A DNA stretch of 64,000 bases from Alphaproteobacteria bacterium (lineage in GTDB: Bacteria; Pseudomonadota; Alphaproteobacteria; TMED109). Each line of letters begins with the position of its first letter. Within the stretch, counting starts at the first letter, position 1. Both the position numbers and the translations under genes were made by a program. The notes under the pieces were generated by a model. It worked only from the letters and a program-made list of their open reading frames with translations. It made no database searches and was not told where the DNA came from. Shown one piece after another: positions 45,032 through 53,857 of the stretch. Location of the stretch: positions 248,001 through 312,000 of the forward strand of contig JAJDWH010000036.1 of assembly GCA_022825705.1 (NCBI GenBank). The letters are read 5' to 3'.

Positions 45032-46156
45032 TCAGAACGCGATCATTTGCCGAATCGTATCGCCATCGTCAAGGCGATCGAAGCCCTCATTGATCTTGTC
45101 GAGCGGAAGGTGGTCGCTGACCAGCCGGTCGATCGGCAGTCGGCCCGCCCGAAAGAGGTCGATGTAGGCAGGGATGTCGCGCCGCGGCACGCAGGACCCG
45201 AGGTAGCTTCCCTTGACGGTCCGCTCCTCAGCGACGAGTTGCACGTGCGGCACGGCGATCTTCGCGTCCGGCGGCGGCAGGCCGCTGGTGGTCGTGGTGC
45301 CGCCGCGCCGGGTGATCGCGTAGGCGAGTTCCATCGCCTTGGACGAGCCCACGCACTCGAAGGCGAACTCGACGCCGCCCGCCGTCATTTCGCGCACGGT
45401 CTCGATGACGTCAGGATCACCGGCGTTCACGGCGTCGTCGACACCGATCTGGCGGCCCGATTCGAGCTTGCTGTCGAGCAGGTCAAGACCGATGATCCGG
45501 CTCGCGCCCGCGGCGCGAGCGCCGAGTACGGCCGCGAGGCCGGTCCCGCCGAGACCGATCACGGCCACGACGGCGCCGGGGCGCACCTTCGCGGTATTGA
45601 CGACCGCGCCCATGCCGGTAATCACGGCGCATCCAAACAGCGCAGCCTGGTCAAGGGGAATCTCGGGGTCGACGCGGACCAGCGAGCGGGTACTGGACAC
45701 CGCGTACTCCGCGAAGCACGACACGCCGACCTGGTGGTTGACGGGTTCCCCGTTGAGCTTGATCCGCCGTCCCCCTGACAGCAGCGTCCCGGCCGCCGCG
45801 GCCTTGGCCCCGGGTTCGCACAGCGCGGGGCGCCCCTCGGCGCACGGTACGCAATGGCCACAGCTCGGGACGAACACGTACACTACGTGATCGCCCACGC
45901 GGAGCTCATCCACGCCGGGCCCAACCGCCTCGATGACGCCCGATCCCTCGTGGCCAAGCACTATCGGCATCTCGCGCGGCCTGGATCCGTTCACGATCGA
46001 CAGATCGGAGTGGCACAGCCCTGCCGAGGCCATCCGGACCAGGACCTCGCCGGGGCCCGGGTCGAGAAGTTCGATCTCCTCGATCTTGACCGGTTTGGTC
46101 TCCGCGTACGGACGCGGCTCCCCCATGTTGTGCAGGACGGCGGCGCGGCATTTCAT
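45032..46156 (-). CDS. Zinc-dependent alcohol dehydrogenase (MDR superfamily)
   Basis: NAD(P)-dependent medium-chain dehydrogenase, 374 aa. Catalytic zinc ligands are Cys and Asp/Ser in GLCHSDLSIV plus His/Glu in VLGHEGSGVIEAVG. Structural zinc cysteines are in PSCGHCVPCAEGRPALC. Rossmann GLGGTGLAAVLGARAAGA follows. The length and the VVYVFVPSCGHC pattern place it with class III/formaldehyde- or aryl-alcohol-type enzymes. ATG at 46156 with GAGGAG upstream. In operon between the BKACE and aldolase genes. Confidence 0.9.
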   Translation of the reverse strand: MKCRAAVLHNMGEPRPYAETKPVKIEEIELLDPGPGEVLVRMASAGLCHSDLSIVNGSRPREMPIVLGHEGSGVIEAVGPGVDELRVGDHVVYVFVPSCGHCVPCAEGRPALCEPGAKAAAAGTLLSGGRRIKLNGEPVNHQVGVSCFAEYAVSSTRSLVRVDPEIPLDQAALFGCAVITGMGAVVNTAKVRPGAVVAVIGLGGTGLAAVLGARAAGASRIIGLDLLDSKLESGRQIGVDDAVNAGDPDVIETVREMTAGGVEFAFECVGSSKAMELAYAITRRGGTTTTSGLPPPDAKIAVPHVQLVAEERTVKGSYLGSCVPRRDIPAYIDLFRAGRLPIDRLVSDHLPLDKINEGFDRLDDGDTIRQMIAF

Positions 46157-46190
46157 GGGCAGGTCTCCTCAGGCCACGGGGTGGATCGAA

Positions 46191-47165
46191 TCAGAATCGG
46201 ACGGTGTCGCCGCCTTTGAGCGACAGCATGGAACGCGCTTCGTCCGGCGTGGCAGTGTCAAGCGACAGGCCCTCCAGGATCTTGCGCACGCGGGTGACCT
46301 GGGCGGCGTTGCTTTCGGCCAGCTGACCCGGGCCGTCCCACAACGAGTCTTCCAGTCCGACCCGAACGTTCCCGCCCTGCGCGGCGGCAAAGGCCGCCAC
46401 CCGCATCTGCTGGGCGCCGGCACCCAGCACGGACCAGCGCCAAACGTCCCCGAACAACCGGTCGGCCGTCCGCTTCATGTGGGCGATGTCTTCAGGGTGG
46501 GTCCCGATGCCGCCGAAGATCCCGAACACGGTCTGGATGAACAGCGGCGGCTGCACGAGCCCTTCGTCCAGGAAGTACGACAGGTTGTACAGGTGGCTCG
46601 TGTCGTAGCATTCAAACTCAAAGCGCGTCCCGTTCCCGCTGCAGGCGCGGAGAATGTTCTCGATGTCCTCGAAGCTGTTCTGGAACACGTTGCTGCGGCT
46701 TGATTCGAGGGCCTCGCGCTCCCAGGCGTGCTCGAAGGAATCGTAGCGCTTCAGCATCGGAAACAGGCCGAAGTTCATCGAGCCCATGTTCAAGGACGCG
46801 ACTTCCGGCGCGAATTCGACCGCCGGCCGCATGCGTTCCGCTACCGGCATTCGCGGCGCGCCGCCGGTCGTGATGTTCACGACGGCGTTGCAGCTCTGCT
46901 TGATCCTCGGGAGAAACTGGCGGAACACCTCCGGATCCTGGGTCGGACGCCCGTCGTCTGCCTGGCGGGCGTGGAGGTGGATGATCGAAGCGCCGGCCGC
47001 CGCCGCATCGATGGCCTGCGTCGCGATCTCGTCCGGCGTCACCGGGAGATGCGGCGACATTGACGGCGTATGGATGGCGCCGGTCACCGCGCAGGTCACG
47101 ATGACCTTGCGCCGGGGGCGTCCCGGCGGTGCGGGTTCGGGGGGCGGGGGAGCGGACGTGGCCAT
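46191..47165 (-). CDS. Beta-keto acid cleavage enzyme (BKACE, former DUF849)
   Basis: 324-aa zinc TIM-barrel enzyme of the family that condenses a beta-keto acid with acetyl-CoA to give acetoacetate and a new CoA ester. The two zinc His and a following Arg are in IIHLHARQADDGRPT, the zinc Glu likely in VGLEDSLW. Conserved TGGAPRMPVAERM and EFECYDTSHLYNL define the family. A Pro-rich tail of about 18 residues precedes VIVTCAVTGA. The neighbouring 3-hydroxyacyl-CoA-dehydrogenase-like gene could supply the beta-keto acid, as in carnitine breakdown. ATG at 47165 with GGAG upstream. Confidence 0.92.
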   Translation of the reverse strand: MATSAPPPPEPAPPGRPRRKVIVTCAVTGAIHTPSMSPHLPVTPDEIATQAIDAAAAGASIIHLHARQADDGRPTQDPEVFRQFLPRIKQSCNAVVNITTGGAPRMPVAERMRPAVEFAPEVASLNMGSMNFGLFPMLKRYDSFEHAWEREALESSRSNVFQNSFEDIENILRACSGNGTRFEFECYDTSHLYNLSYFLDEGLVQPPLFIQTVFGIFGGIGTHPEDIAHMKRTADRLFGDVWRWSVLGAGAQQMRVAAFAAAQGGNVRVGLEDSLWDGPGQLAESNAAQVTRVRKILEGLSLDTATPDEARSMLSLKGGDTVRF

Positions 47166-47180
47166 GTTGGTGGTCTCCGT

Positions 47181-48137
47181 TCAGGTGTCGTGATCCGGCG
47201 CATGCCGCAGCTTGTGGGCCACGAGCAACGCCAGTCGCCGATCACGCCATTGTGCGCGCTCGTCAAGCCGGTCGGCCGGCAGGTGTTTGCGCCGGTCGGT
47301 TTCCAGGCTTCGGGCAAGCTCGGCCTCCCAGGGCCGCGGTGGACCGCCGTCGCGCGCGAGGTCGAGGTACAGCTGGCCGTAGCGGTCGACGTAGTCGGCG
47401 ATCCCGCCAGGCGCATTGAGGTCGATCGTTTCAAAGGGCCCCATGAACGACCATCGCAGGCCCAACCCCGACTCCACCGCCGCGTCCACGTCGGCCACAT
47501 CGGCGACCCCGTCCTGGACCAGCCGAAATGCCTCGTGCAGCAAGGCCCCCTGCAAGCGGTTCACGACGAACCCGGGCACTTCCTTCTTCAGGGTGACCGT
47601 CGCCTGCCCGACAGCCTCCATCAGCACGCGGGTCCGCTCGACGACGCCAGGATCGGTCCACGGCGCGGGCACGAGTTCGACCAGCGGGATGAGATGCGGG
47701 GGATTCAGGGGATGTGCGACAAGACAACGGCTCCGCCCCGTCAGCGACTCCGAGAACAGCGAGGCCCGGATGCCCGACGTCGAGCTTGCGAGCACGGTGT
47801 CTCGATCTGCCGCCGCGTCGAGCTGGGCAAAGACGGCCTGCTTCGTTGCAAGGACCTCGGGCGTGCATTCCTGCACGTGGGCCGCCCCGTCCAGCGCCGC
47901 CTCCAGGGTCGACCCGACCACAATCCGGCCGAGCACTTCGGACGGCGGGTCCTCGCCGGCCAGTCCGAGTTCCGCCAGTCCGTCCAGCTCGCCCGCGATT
48001 CCGCGCACGGCTGTGTCAGCCTGGTCGGGCTGGGTATCCCACAGCCTGACCGAGCAGCCGGCCCTGGCAAACACGACCGCCCAGCCGCGCCCCACCAGGC
48101 CGCTGCCGACGACTGCGATCACGGGTCGTTCCTGCAT
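47181..48137 (-). CDS. 3-Hydroxyacyl-CoA dehydrogenase-like protein (lambda-crystallin/gulonate dehydrogenase type)
   Basis: 318-aa NAD-dependent dehydrogenase. The N-terminal Rossmann fold begins IAVVGSGLVGRGWAVVFARAG. The catalytic His is in RCLVAHPLNPPHLIPLVE with SSTSGI before it, and the dimerisation helix domain with VPGFVVNRLQGALLHEA closes the fold. The single-domain architecture resembles L-gulonate 3-dehydrogenase and L-carnitine dehydrogenase, which act on free beta-hydroxy acids. It lies 15 bases upstream of the BKACE gene and 3 bases after the SDR. Exact substrate inferred only as a beta-hydroxy acid. Confidence 0.88.
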   Translation of the reverse strand: MQERPVIAVVGSGLVGRGWAVVFARAGCSVRLWDTQPDQADTAVRGIAGELDGLAELGLAGEDPPSEVLGRIVVGSTLEAALDGAAHVQECTPEVLATKQAVFAQLDAAADRDTVLASSTSGIRASLFSESLTGRSRCLVAHPLNPPHLIPLVELVPAPWTDPGVVERTRVLMEAVGQATVTLKKEVPGFVVNRLQGALLHEAFRLVQDGVADVADVDAAVESGLGLRWSFMGPFETIDLNAPGGIADYVDRYGQLYLDLARDGGPPRPWEAELARSLETDRRKHLPADRLDERAQWRDRRLALLVAHKLRHAPDHDT

Positions 48138-48140
48138 GAC

Positions 48141-48932
48141 TCAGAGCAGCATCTGCGTGTCGCCGTCAACGGCGATGATTTGTCCGGAGACATTGCGGGC
48201 CAGCGGGGACATCAGGAACAGTGCCGTGTCCGCGATGTCCTGCGCCGTGACAAACCGGCCGAGCGAGATCGTCTCGCAGACTCGCTCCCGCAGGGCCTCC
48301 GGGGACTCGCCGCGGAGTTCGGCCTTGGCGGCGATCACCCGATCGATGCGCGGCCCCTCGACGTTGCCGGGCTGGATGGCATTGACACGAACGCCGACGT
48401 CGCCCAGTTCGCGCGCCAACGACTTGGTGAACCCGACAACAGCCCACTTTGCGGCGGCGTACGGGGTCCGGCCCGCAAACCCGAACTTGCCCGCGAGCGA
48501 GGAGAGATTGACCACGGATCCGTCTCGGGACTCACGCAGCGCGGGCACGGCGCCCCGGGTGACGTAGAACATCCCGTTCAGGTCCACGTCGATCGTGCGT
48601 TTCCAATCGGCAGGGTCCAGGTCCTCGATCCGCCCGGTCGGGCCGCCGATGCCCGCGTTGTTTACCAGTCCGTCAAGTCCACCCAGGCGGGCGATGCCGT
48701 CTTCCACCCACTCGAGCGCCTGGTCGGCGTCGGCGACATCGCAGCGCGCCATCGAAATGTCCGGATTGGCGGCACGGAACGCCGCACAGGCCGCCTCGTC
48801 GACGTCGCAGGCGTGCACCCGTGCACCATGCCGGTGCAGCGTCTCGGCGATGACGCGGCCGATGCCGGCAGCCGCGGCACTGACCAGAATGCGCTGGCCG
48901 GTCACTAGGGCGTTGGCAGGGGGCGGGTTCAT
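48141..48932 (-). CDS. Short-chain dehydrogenase/reductase (SDR)
   Basis: 263-aa classical SDR. The cofactor loop is atypical, AAAAGIGRVIAE in place of TGxxxGIG. NNAG follows in LVNNAGIGGPTG, the catalytic Ser is in VVNLSSLAGKFG, Tyr and Lys in TPYAAAKWAVVG. Ends with SGQIIAVDGDTQML, the usual SDR tail. Second gene of the catabolic operon, 3 bases before the 3-hydroxyacyl-CoA-dehydrogenase-like gene. Substrate unknown. Confidence 0.9.
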   Translation of the reverse strand: MNPPPANALVTGQRILVSAAAAGIGRVIAETLHRHGARVHACDVDEAACAAFRAANPDISMARCDVADADQALEWVEDGIARLGGLDGLVNNAGIGGPTGRIEDLDPADWKRTIDVDLNGMFYVTRGAVPALRESRDGSVVNLSSLAGKFGFAGRTPYAAAKWAVVGFTKSLARELGDVGVRVNAIQPGNVEGPRIDRVIAAKAELRGESPEALRERVCETISLGRFVTAQDIADTALFLMSPLARNVSGQIIAVDGDTQMLL

Positions 48933-48972
48933 GACGCGGGCTACTGTAGGCGAATTGCCCGGCGTTCGCTGA

Positions 48973-50214
48973 TCATCCGGGAATCTCCGAGCTGGGCCGA
49001 TAGTCGCGTGCGAACAGGTAGGCGAACGTCGCCAGCGCCAGGACGACGGCGATCATCAGGAAGGCCGTGGTATAGGCCTCCGGCGGTGCGCCCGACGCGG
49101 TGCCGCCCCGGCTGGACAGCACGAGGCCGGTCGTCCACTGCAGGACGAAGACGCCGCCGAAATTGAAGAAATTCGTGAAGGTGAGCGCCCGGCCGACCAG
49201 CCTGACCGGGAACAGGGCGCGGTAGTGGGCGAGCAGGAGGACGCTGAATGCGCCGACCAGCCCCAGCACTCCGAACAGCACGAGATTGATCCACAGCGGT
49301 ACCGGGGGGACCACGGCAATGACCGAGATCACCATCGCGAGTCCGCAACAACCCGCGACCGCCGTCCATTTTCGGGTGTCGAACAGCCGGTCCGCGCGGC
49401 CAAACAGGATGCAGCCGACGTTCCAGGCGGCGGCGGTGGCGAGCAGCACGTTCCCCCGGTCGATGTCGCCCAGGCCCTGTACGTCCTTCAGGTAGGGCGC
49501 CCCCCAGAGTCCGAGGATCGCCAGCAGGCCACCGTATCCGACGAACGAAATCGGCAACATGAACCACAGATCGCGCGTGGTGAGGATCTCCAGAAACCCC
49601 CGCAGCACGTTGTCCTCCCGGCCGCCGATTCGAGTTTTCTGAAATGGCGTGCCGTCCGGCGTGTCACGGACGGTCAGCCAGAAGACCATTGCCACCACGA
49701 GCGTGATGGCGCCCATGCCGATGAAGACGCCCTGCCAGCCCACCCAGGCGGAGGCGGCTGCAAGCGGCGTGGTGGCGAGGATGCCGCCGAAACCGCCGAC
49801 CCCGAGGACCAGCCCGGCCATGGTCGCGAACCGGCGCGACGGCACCCATCGGGAGAACAGGACCAGTGATCCCATCAGTCCGACCGAGCAGCCGGCTCCC
49901 ATCAGGGCGCGCCCGGCCAACAGGCCGGAGAATTCCGTGAAGGTGGCGAACAGGAATGCCCCCAGCGCCGCTCCCACCAGCACGAGGGAGGTTGTCTTGC
50001 GGGGTCCGTATCGGTCGAGCAGCACGCCGAGCGGCAACTGCGCGCATGCGAACGCGAGAAAGAAAATCCCTCCCAGGCGGCCGAGTTCCTCCGGCGTGAG
50101 CGACAGCCGGCTCATCAGGTCCGGCGCCAGCACGCCCACCGATGAGCGATAGAACTGCGAGAGCAGGTACGCGGTGCACGCCAGCGTGATCAGTCGTACC
50201 AGGCCGAGATTCAT
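48973..50214 (-). CDS. MFS transporter
   Basis: 413-aa twelve-helix major facilitator. It begins with MNLGLVRLITLACTAYLLSQ and YRSSVGVLAPDLM, reminiscent of anion:cation or hexuronate symporters, with LPLGVLLDRYGPRKTTSLVLVG as the helix 2-3 signature. The ATG at 50214 is chosen; an upstream frame adds an Arg-rich stretch. First gene of the minus-strand operon, 40 bases ahead of the SDR, so it likely imports the substrate degraded by the following enzymes (inference). Confidence 0.87.
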   Translation of the reverse strand: MNLGLVRLITLACTAYLLSQFYRSSVGVLAPDLMSRLSLTPEELGRLGGIFFLAFACAQLPLGVLLDRYGPRKTTSLVLVGAALGAFLFATFTEFSGLLAGRALMGAGCSVGLMGSLVLFSRWVPSRRFATMAGLVLGVGGFGGILATTPLAAASAWVGWQGVFIGMGAITLVVAMVFWLTVRDTPDGTPFQKTRIGGREDNVLRGFLEILTTRDLWFMLPISFVGYGGLLAILGLWGAPYLKDVQGLGDIDRGNVLLATAAAWNVGCILFGRADRLFDTRKWTAVAGCCGLAMVISVIAVVPPVPLWINLVLFGVLGLVGAFSVLLLAHYRALFPVRLVGRALTFTNFFNFGGVFVLQWTTGLVLSSRGGTASGAPPEAYTTAFLMIAVVLALATFAYLFARDYRPSSEIPG

Positions 50215-50334
50215 CGTTGCGGGCGCTCCGATCGGCCGCCGCTGCGGGGGGTATCGGTGCCATCGGCGAGCCCGCCGCCGATCGACCCGACGGCGCATGC
50301 TACCCTAAGGTGAGACGCGGTTAAGGGCTCTGCC

Positions 50335-52437
50335 ATGCCAAAGCATGTACCGCGTCCCCCCTCGGACGCAGAAGCTGCCGGCCGGCGCCGCGACGGCCGA
50401 TCAAGGGATCAGGCGGGACGCAAGGCACAGGCTAAGCGTGCGCCCAAGATGGCGCGGCCAACGTCCGCTCACAAACCTCGGAACGGCGACCGCAAGCCGC
50501 AACGTGGGTTTGGACCTCGTGACTCCGGGAGCGCTGCAGCCGGGTCCCGCGGCGATCGCGGACGGCACTCCGAGGGGGCGCCCGGTCGGGACAGGTCAAG
50601 CACAGGCGATCGGGCGGTGCGGCGGGCCAGGGGTCCGTCCCGAGCCTCCCAAGGCAAGCAGCCCGACGTGGCTCGGTCCCGGCCCAAGCGCGACGCCGGC
50701 GGCCCGGGCGGGCGACGGACCGGTCCTGCACGCCGCGCCGGTGACGCCGGGCCGTCCCGGCGCGACTGGGGGAACAAGCAGCGAGCCGATGCGCCCGGAG
50801 CCCGCCCGCCCGCCCGCCGGCAGGATGCCGGGCATGCGGGTGGCAGGCACCGGCAGACTGGCGGGGATGCGGCCGCCAATCCACCCGCGCGGACCGCACG
50901 CACGGGCGGCGACAAGGATCGCCGTCGCCCCGAGCGCGACCGGCGGCGGGACGATGGCGGTCGGCAGACTGCTGCTGACCGCCCGCGCCGGGCGCCCGGC
51001 GATCGAACACGGCAAGGCCCGCCGGGCCGACCGGGACGCGAGACGGCGGCAAAGTTCCCCCGTCGACCGGCACGAACACCCGGGTCCCGCGCCGGCAGGC
51101 CGGACGGGCGCCGCCACGGTCAAAGGTCCGGACCATCCGGGGATCCGAAGCAGTTGCTGCGGGCTCGGCAGGCCGCCGCTGCAGTCCTGTCGTCAGTGCT
51201 GTTTCGGAACGTGGCGCTGCAGGAGGCGCTCGCGGCGTCCACCCTGCTGCCCGGCCTCGACGACCGGGACCGGGCGTTCGCCCGCGCGCTGATCACGACC
51301 GCGTTGCGGCGCCGCGGCCAGATCGACGCCACCATCGCAGAATTTCTGGAACGTCCGCTTCCGCCGGCCGCCCGGCACGCGTGGCTGCTCCTCCTGATCG
51401 GGGCCGCCCAGTTGCTGTTTCTTCGGGTTCCTGCCTACGCGGCGGTATCCACCTCGATGGAGCTGCTGATCCGCGGGCCGGGCCGGTCGTGGCGCGGCCT
51501 CGTCAACGCGGTCCTGCGTGGCATCGCCGACCGTGGCGCGACGATCTGCCAGGGCCAGGACGCCGGGCGTCTGAACACTCCGGACTGGCTGTGGCAGTCA
51601 TGGCTGCGCGCCTACGGGCCGGCTACGACCGCCCGAATCGCCGACGCGCACCTGCGGGAACCTGTCCTCGATGTGTGCCCGAAGACGGACCCGGAAGCCT
51701 GGGCGGCGAAGCTCGATGGAACCGTGGTGCTGGACGGCGGCATCCGCGTGAAGGCGTCCGGCGATGTCGCCGCGCTGGCCGGGTTCCGTGAGGGCGCGTG
51801 GTGGGTGCAGGATGCGGCGGCGCAGCTTCCCGTCCGCCTGCTGGGGGACATCGACGGGCGGGACGTTGCCGATCTGTGTGCCGCGCCGGGCGGCAAGACC
51901 CTGCAGATGGCCGCGCGTGGGGCCCGGGTGACCGCGGTGGACGTCTCCGAATCGAGGATGCGGCGGCTGGCCGCCAACCTTGCGCGCACCCGGCTGGCGG
52001 CCGAAGCGGTGGTTGCGGACGCGACCAGCTGGGAGAGCGGACGTAGTTTCGACGCCGTGCTCGTCGACGCCCCGTGTACGGCCACCGGCACGATCCGCCG
52101 CCGGCCCGACATTCTCTGGCAACGCACGGCCGGCGACTTCCGGGCCCTCAACCCGTTGCAGGACAGGTTGCTCGACCGCGCCCTCCAGCTGGTTCGTCCG
52201 GGCGGGCTGGTGGTCTATACCGTCTGCTCGCTGGAACGCGAGGAGGGTGAAAACCGTGTGCAGGGCCTCCTCGGCCGCAATCAGGCGGCCGAGCTGGTGG
52301 CGGTCGATGCCGCGACCGAAGGCCTCCCGGACACGTTCGTGACGGGCGACGGGTACCTGCGGACGCTGCCCTGCCATCTGGCCGACGCCGGAGGCGTGGA
52401 CGGGTTCTTCGCCGCGCGCGTTCGCCGCCGAGAATGA
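50335..52437 (+). CDS. rsmB: 16S rRNA m5C967 methyltransferase RsmB with long disordered N-terminus
   Basis: RsmB/NOL1/NOP2-type RNA methyltransferase, 700 aa against about 430 for the family. From about residue 270 the canonical parts begin: a NusB-like domain ([16 protein letters not shown] ... [16 protein letters not shown]) and the SAM domain with [15 protein letters not shown], the Cys in [15 protein letters not shown] and the catalytic Cys in [13 protein letters not shown]. Residues 1-268 are Arg/Gly/Asp/Pro-rich, with no predicted fold. The first ATG has only AAGGG upstream, so a later start is conceivable, but no good candidate with a ribosome site is visible. rph follows with ATGA overlap. 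Confidence 0.9.
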   Translation: MPKHVPRPPSDAEAAGRRRDGRSRDQAGRKAQAKRAPKMARPTSAHKPRNGDRKPQRGFGPRDSGSAAAGSRGDRGRHSEGAPGRDRSSTGDRAVRRARGPSRASQGKQPDVARSRPKRDAGGPGGRRTGPARRAGDAGPSRRDWGNKQRADAPGARPPARRQDAGHAGGRHRQTGGDAAANPPARTARTGGDKDRRRPERDRRRDDGGRQTAADRPRRAPGDRTRQGPPGRPGRETAAKFPRRPARTPGSRAGRPDGRRHGQRSGPSGDPKQLLRARQAAAAVLSSVLFRNVALQEALAASTLLPGLDDRDRAFARALITTALRRRGQIDATIAEFLERPLPPAARHAWLLLLIGAAQLLFLRVPAYAAVSTSMELLIRGPGRSWRGLVNAVLRGIADRGATICQGQDAGRLNTPDWLWQSWLRAYGPATTARIADAHLREPVLDVCPKTDPEAWAAKLDGTVVLDGGIRVKASGDVAALAGFREGAWWVQDAAAQLPVRLLGDIDGRDVADLCAAPGGKTLQMAARGARVTAVDVSESRMRRLAANLARTRLAAEAVVADATSWESGRSFDAVLVDAPCTATGTIRRRPDILWQRTAGDFRALNPLQDRLLDRALQLVRPGGLVVYTVCSLEREEGENRVQGLLGRNQAAELVAVDAATEGLPDTFVTGDGYLRTLPCHLADAGGVDGFFAARVRRRE

Positions 52438-53249
52438 CAGACCCGGCAGAATCCGGCCCGGATTCGAGTACGATTGCGATCCGGTCGGCCACGAGCGCGT
52501 TCTGCGAGGTGCCCTTGTCCACTTGTCCGGTTTCCCGTCCCTCAGGCCGCGCTGCCGACGCCTTGCGTCCGATCGTGCTGGAGCCCGGTGTGTCCAAGTA
52601 CGCGGAAGGTTCCTGCCTGGCGAAATTCGGGGATACGCACGTCCTGTGCACCGCGTCGGTGGAGGAGCGCGTGCCGCCTTGGCTGCGGGGCCAGAATCGG
52701 GGCTGGGTGACTGCCGAGTACGGCATGCTCCCGCGTTCCACGCTGACGCGCACCGACCGCGAGGCGGCGCGGGGCAGGCAGACTGGCCGGACGCAGGAAA
52801 TTCAGCGCTTGATCGGCAGGAGTCTTCGCGCCGTCGTCGACCTCACCGCCCTCGGGCCACGGCAGATCCGCGTCGACTGCGATGTCGTGCAAGCCGACGG
52901 CGGCACCCGGACGGCTGCCGTGACCGGGGGCTGGGTGGCGTTGCGCCAGGCGATCGCCGTTCTCGGGGATCGCCTGGAGGACGGGGCGCCGCCGCTGACC
53001 GGCCAGGTCGCCGCCGTCAGCGCGGGCATCTGGAAGGACCAGGTCGTGCTGGATCTCGATTACGCCGAAGACCAGCACGCCGACGCGGATGCGAACTTCG
53101 TGTTCTCCGCCGATGGCGGCATCGTCGAGGTTCAGGGAACCGCCGAGGGCGCGCCGTTCAGCATGGAGGCGTTCCAGACGATGCTGGGGTTCGCGCGCCG
53201 GGGCGCGGAAGAGCTGTTCGCGGCGCAACACGCTGCACTTGGAACGTGA
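52434..53249 (+). CDS. rph: Ribonuclease PH
   Basis: Phosphorolytic 3'-5' exoribonuclease that trims tRNA 3' ends. The product spans [19 protein letters not shown], the conserved [15 protein letters not shown], an Arg-rich [20 protein letters not shown] loop and [18 protein letters not shown] with the catalytic Asp. Length from SRPSGR is the usual 237 residues. The ATG at 52434 overlaps the rsmB stop (ATGA) but adds 34 residues not in the family. A TTG at 52515 with GAGG upstream gives the expected size; the choice is open. rdgB follows with GTGA overlap. Confidence 0.94.
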   Translation: MTDPAESGPDSSTIAIRSATSAFCEVPLSTCPVSRPSGRAADALRPIVLEPGVSKYAEGSCLAKFGDTHVLCTASVEERVPPWLRGQNRGWVTAEYGMLPRSTLTRTDREAARGRQTGRTQEIQRLIGRSLRAVVDLTALGPRQIRVDCDVVQADGGTRTAAVTGGWVALRQAIAVLGDRLEDGAPPLTGQVAAVSAGIWKDQVVLDLDYAEDQHADADANFVFSADGGIVEVQGTAEGAPFSMEAFQTMLGFARRGAEELFAAQHAALGT

Positions 53250-53857
53250 AGCCGGCAGCGCCCCGCCAGTGGTCAGGCGGGGACCTCGTCGTGGCGACGG
53301 GAAATCCCGGCAAGGCGGTCGAGATCGCCGACCTGCTCGCTCCGTTCGATGTGGACGTGCGCCAGCTCGGCGAGTTCACCAGTGTGCTGCCCGATGAGAC
53401 GGGCACGACGTTTGCGGCGAACGCGATCATCAAGGCCGAGGCCGCCGCGACGGCCGCAGGCCTGCCTGCGCTCGCCGATGACAGCGGTCTCGCGGTGGCG
53501 GCGCTGGATGGCGCCCCGGGCATCCATTCGGCGCGGTGGGCCGAGGAGGCTGGCGGGTTTTCCGAGGCCATGGCGCTGCTGGACGAGCGCCTCCGGGGGA
53601 CCCCTGACCGTCGGGCGGCGTTCCATTGCGCCCTCGCCCTCGCCTGGCCGGACGGGGTGACCCGGACGGTCGAGGGAATCGTCGAGGGAAGGCTGGTCTT
53701 CCCGCCGCGCGGTGGACTCGGCTTCGGTTACGACCCGATTTTTATCCCCGCCGGCGACGACCGCACCTTCGGGGAAATGGATCCGGCCGAAAAGTCCGGG
53801 CGCAGTCACCGGGCAGACGCGTTTCGGAAGCTGGTCGCGGCGTGCTTTCGGACCTAG
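53246..53857 (+). CDS. rdgB: RdgB/HAM1 non-canonical purine NTP pyrophosphatase
   Basis: Removes ITP, dITP and XTP from nucleotide pools. 203 aa. [15 protein letters not shown] at the N-terminus (T-x-N-x-x-K motif), [25 protein letters not shown] and the C-terminal [15 protein letters not shown] are all present. The GTG at 53246 overlaps the rph stop. Its last 16 bases overlap the hemW start. The order rph-rdgB-hemW is conserved in Alphaproteobacteria. Confidence 0.96.
   Translation: MKPAAPRQWSGGDLVVATGNPGKAVEIADLLAPFDVDVRQLGEFTSVLPDETGTTFAANAIIKAEAAATAAGLPALADDSGLAVAALDGAPGIHSARWAEEAGGFSEAMALLDERLRGTPDRRAAFHCALALAWPDGVTRTVEGIVEGRLVFPPRGGLGFGYDPIFIPAGDDRTFGEMDPAEKSGRSHRADAFRKLVAACFRT

Noticed and set aside
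47070-48908. 612-codon plus-strand open frame opposite the BKACE, dehydrogenase and SDR genes
   Set aside because: Shadow of three recognisable enzymes on the minus strand.
50345-51292. 315-codon plus-strand frame overlapping the RsmB extension in another frame
   Set aside because: Low-complexity Arg/Pro/Ala product, and RsmB's own frame is continuous with its folded domains. Not wholly excluded if the RsmB start is downstream.
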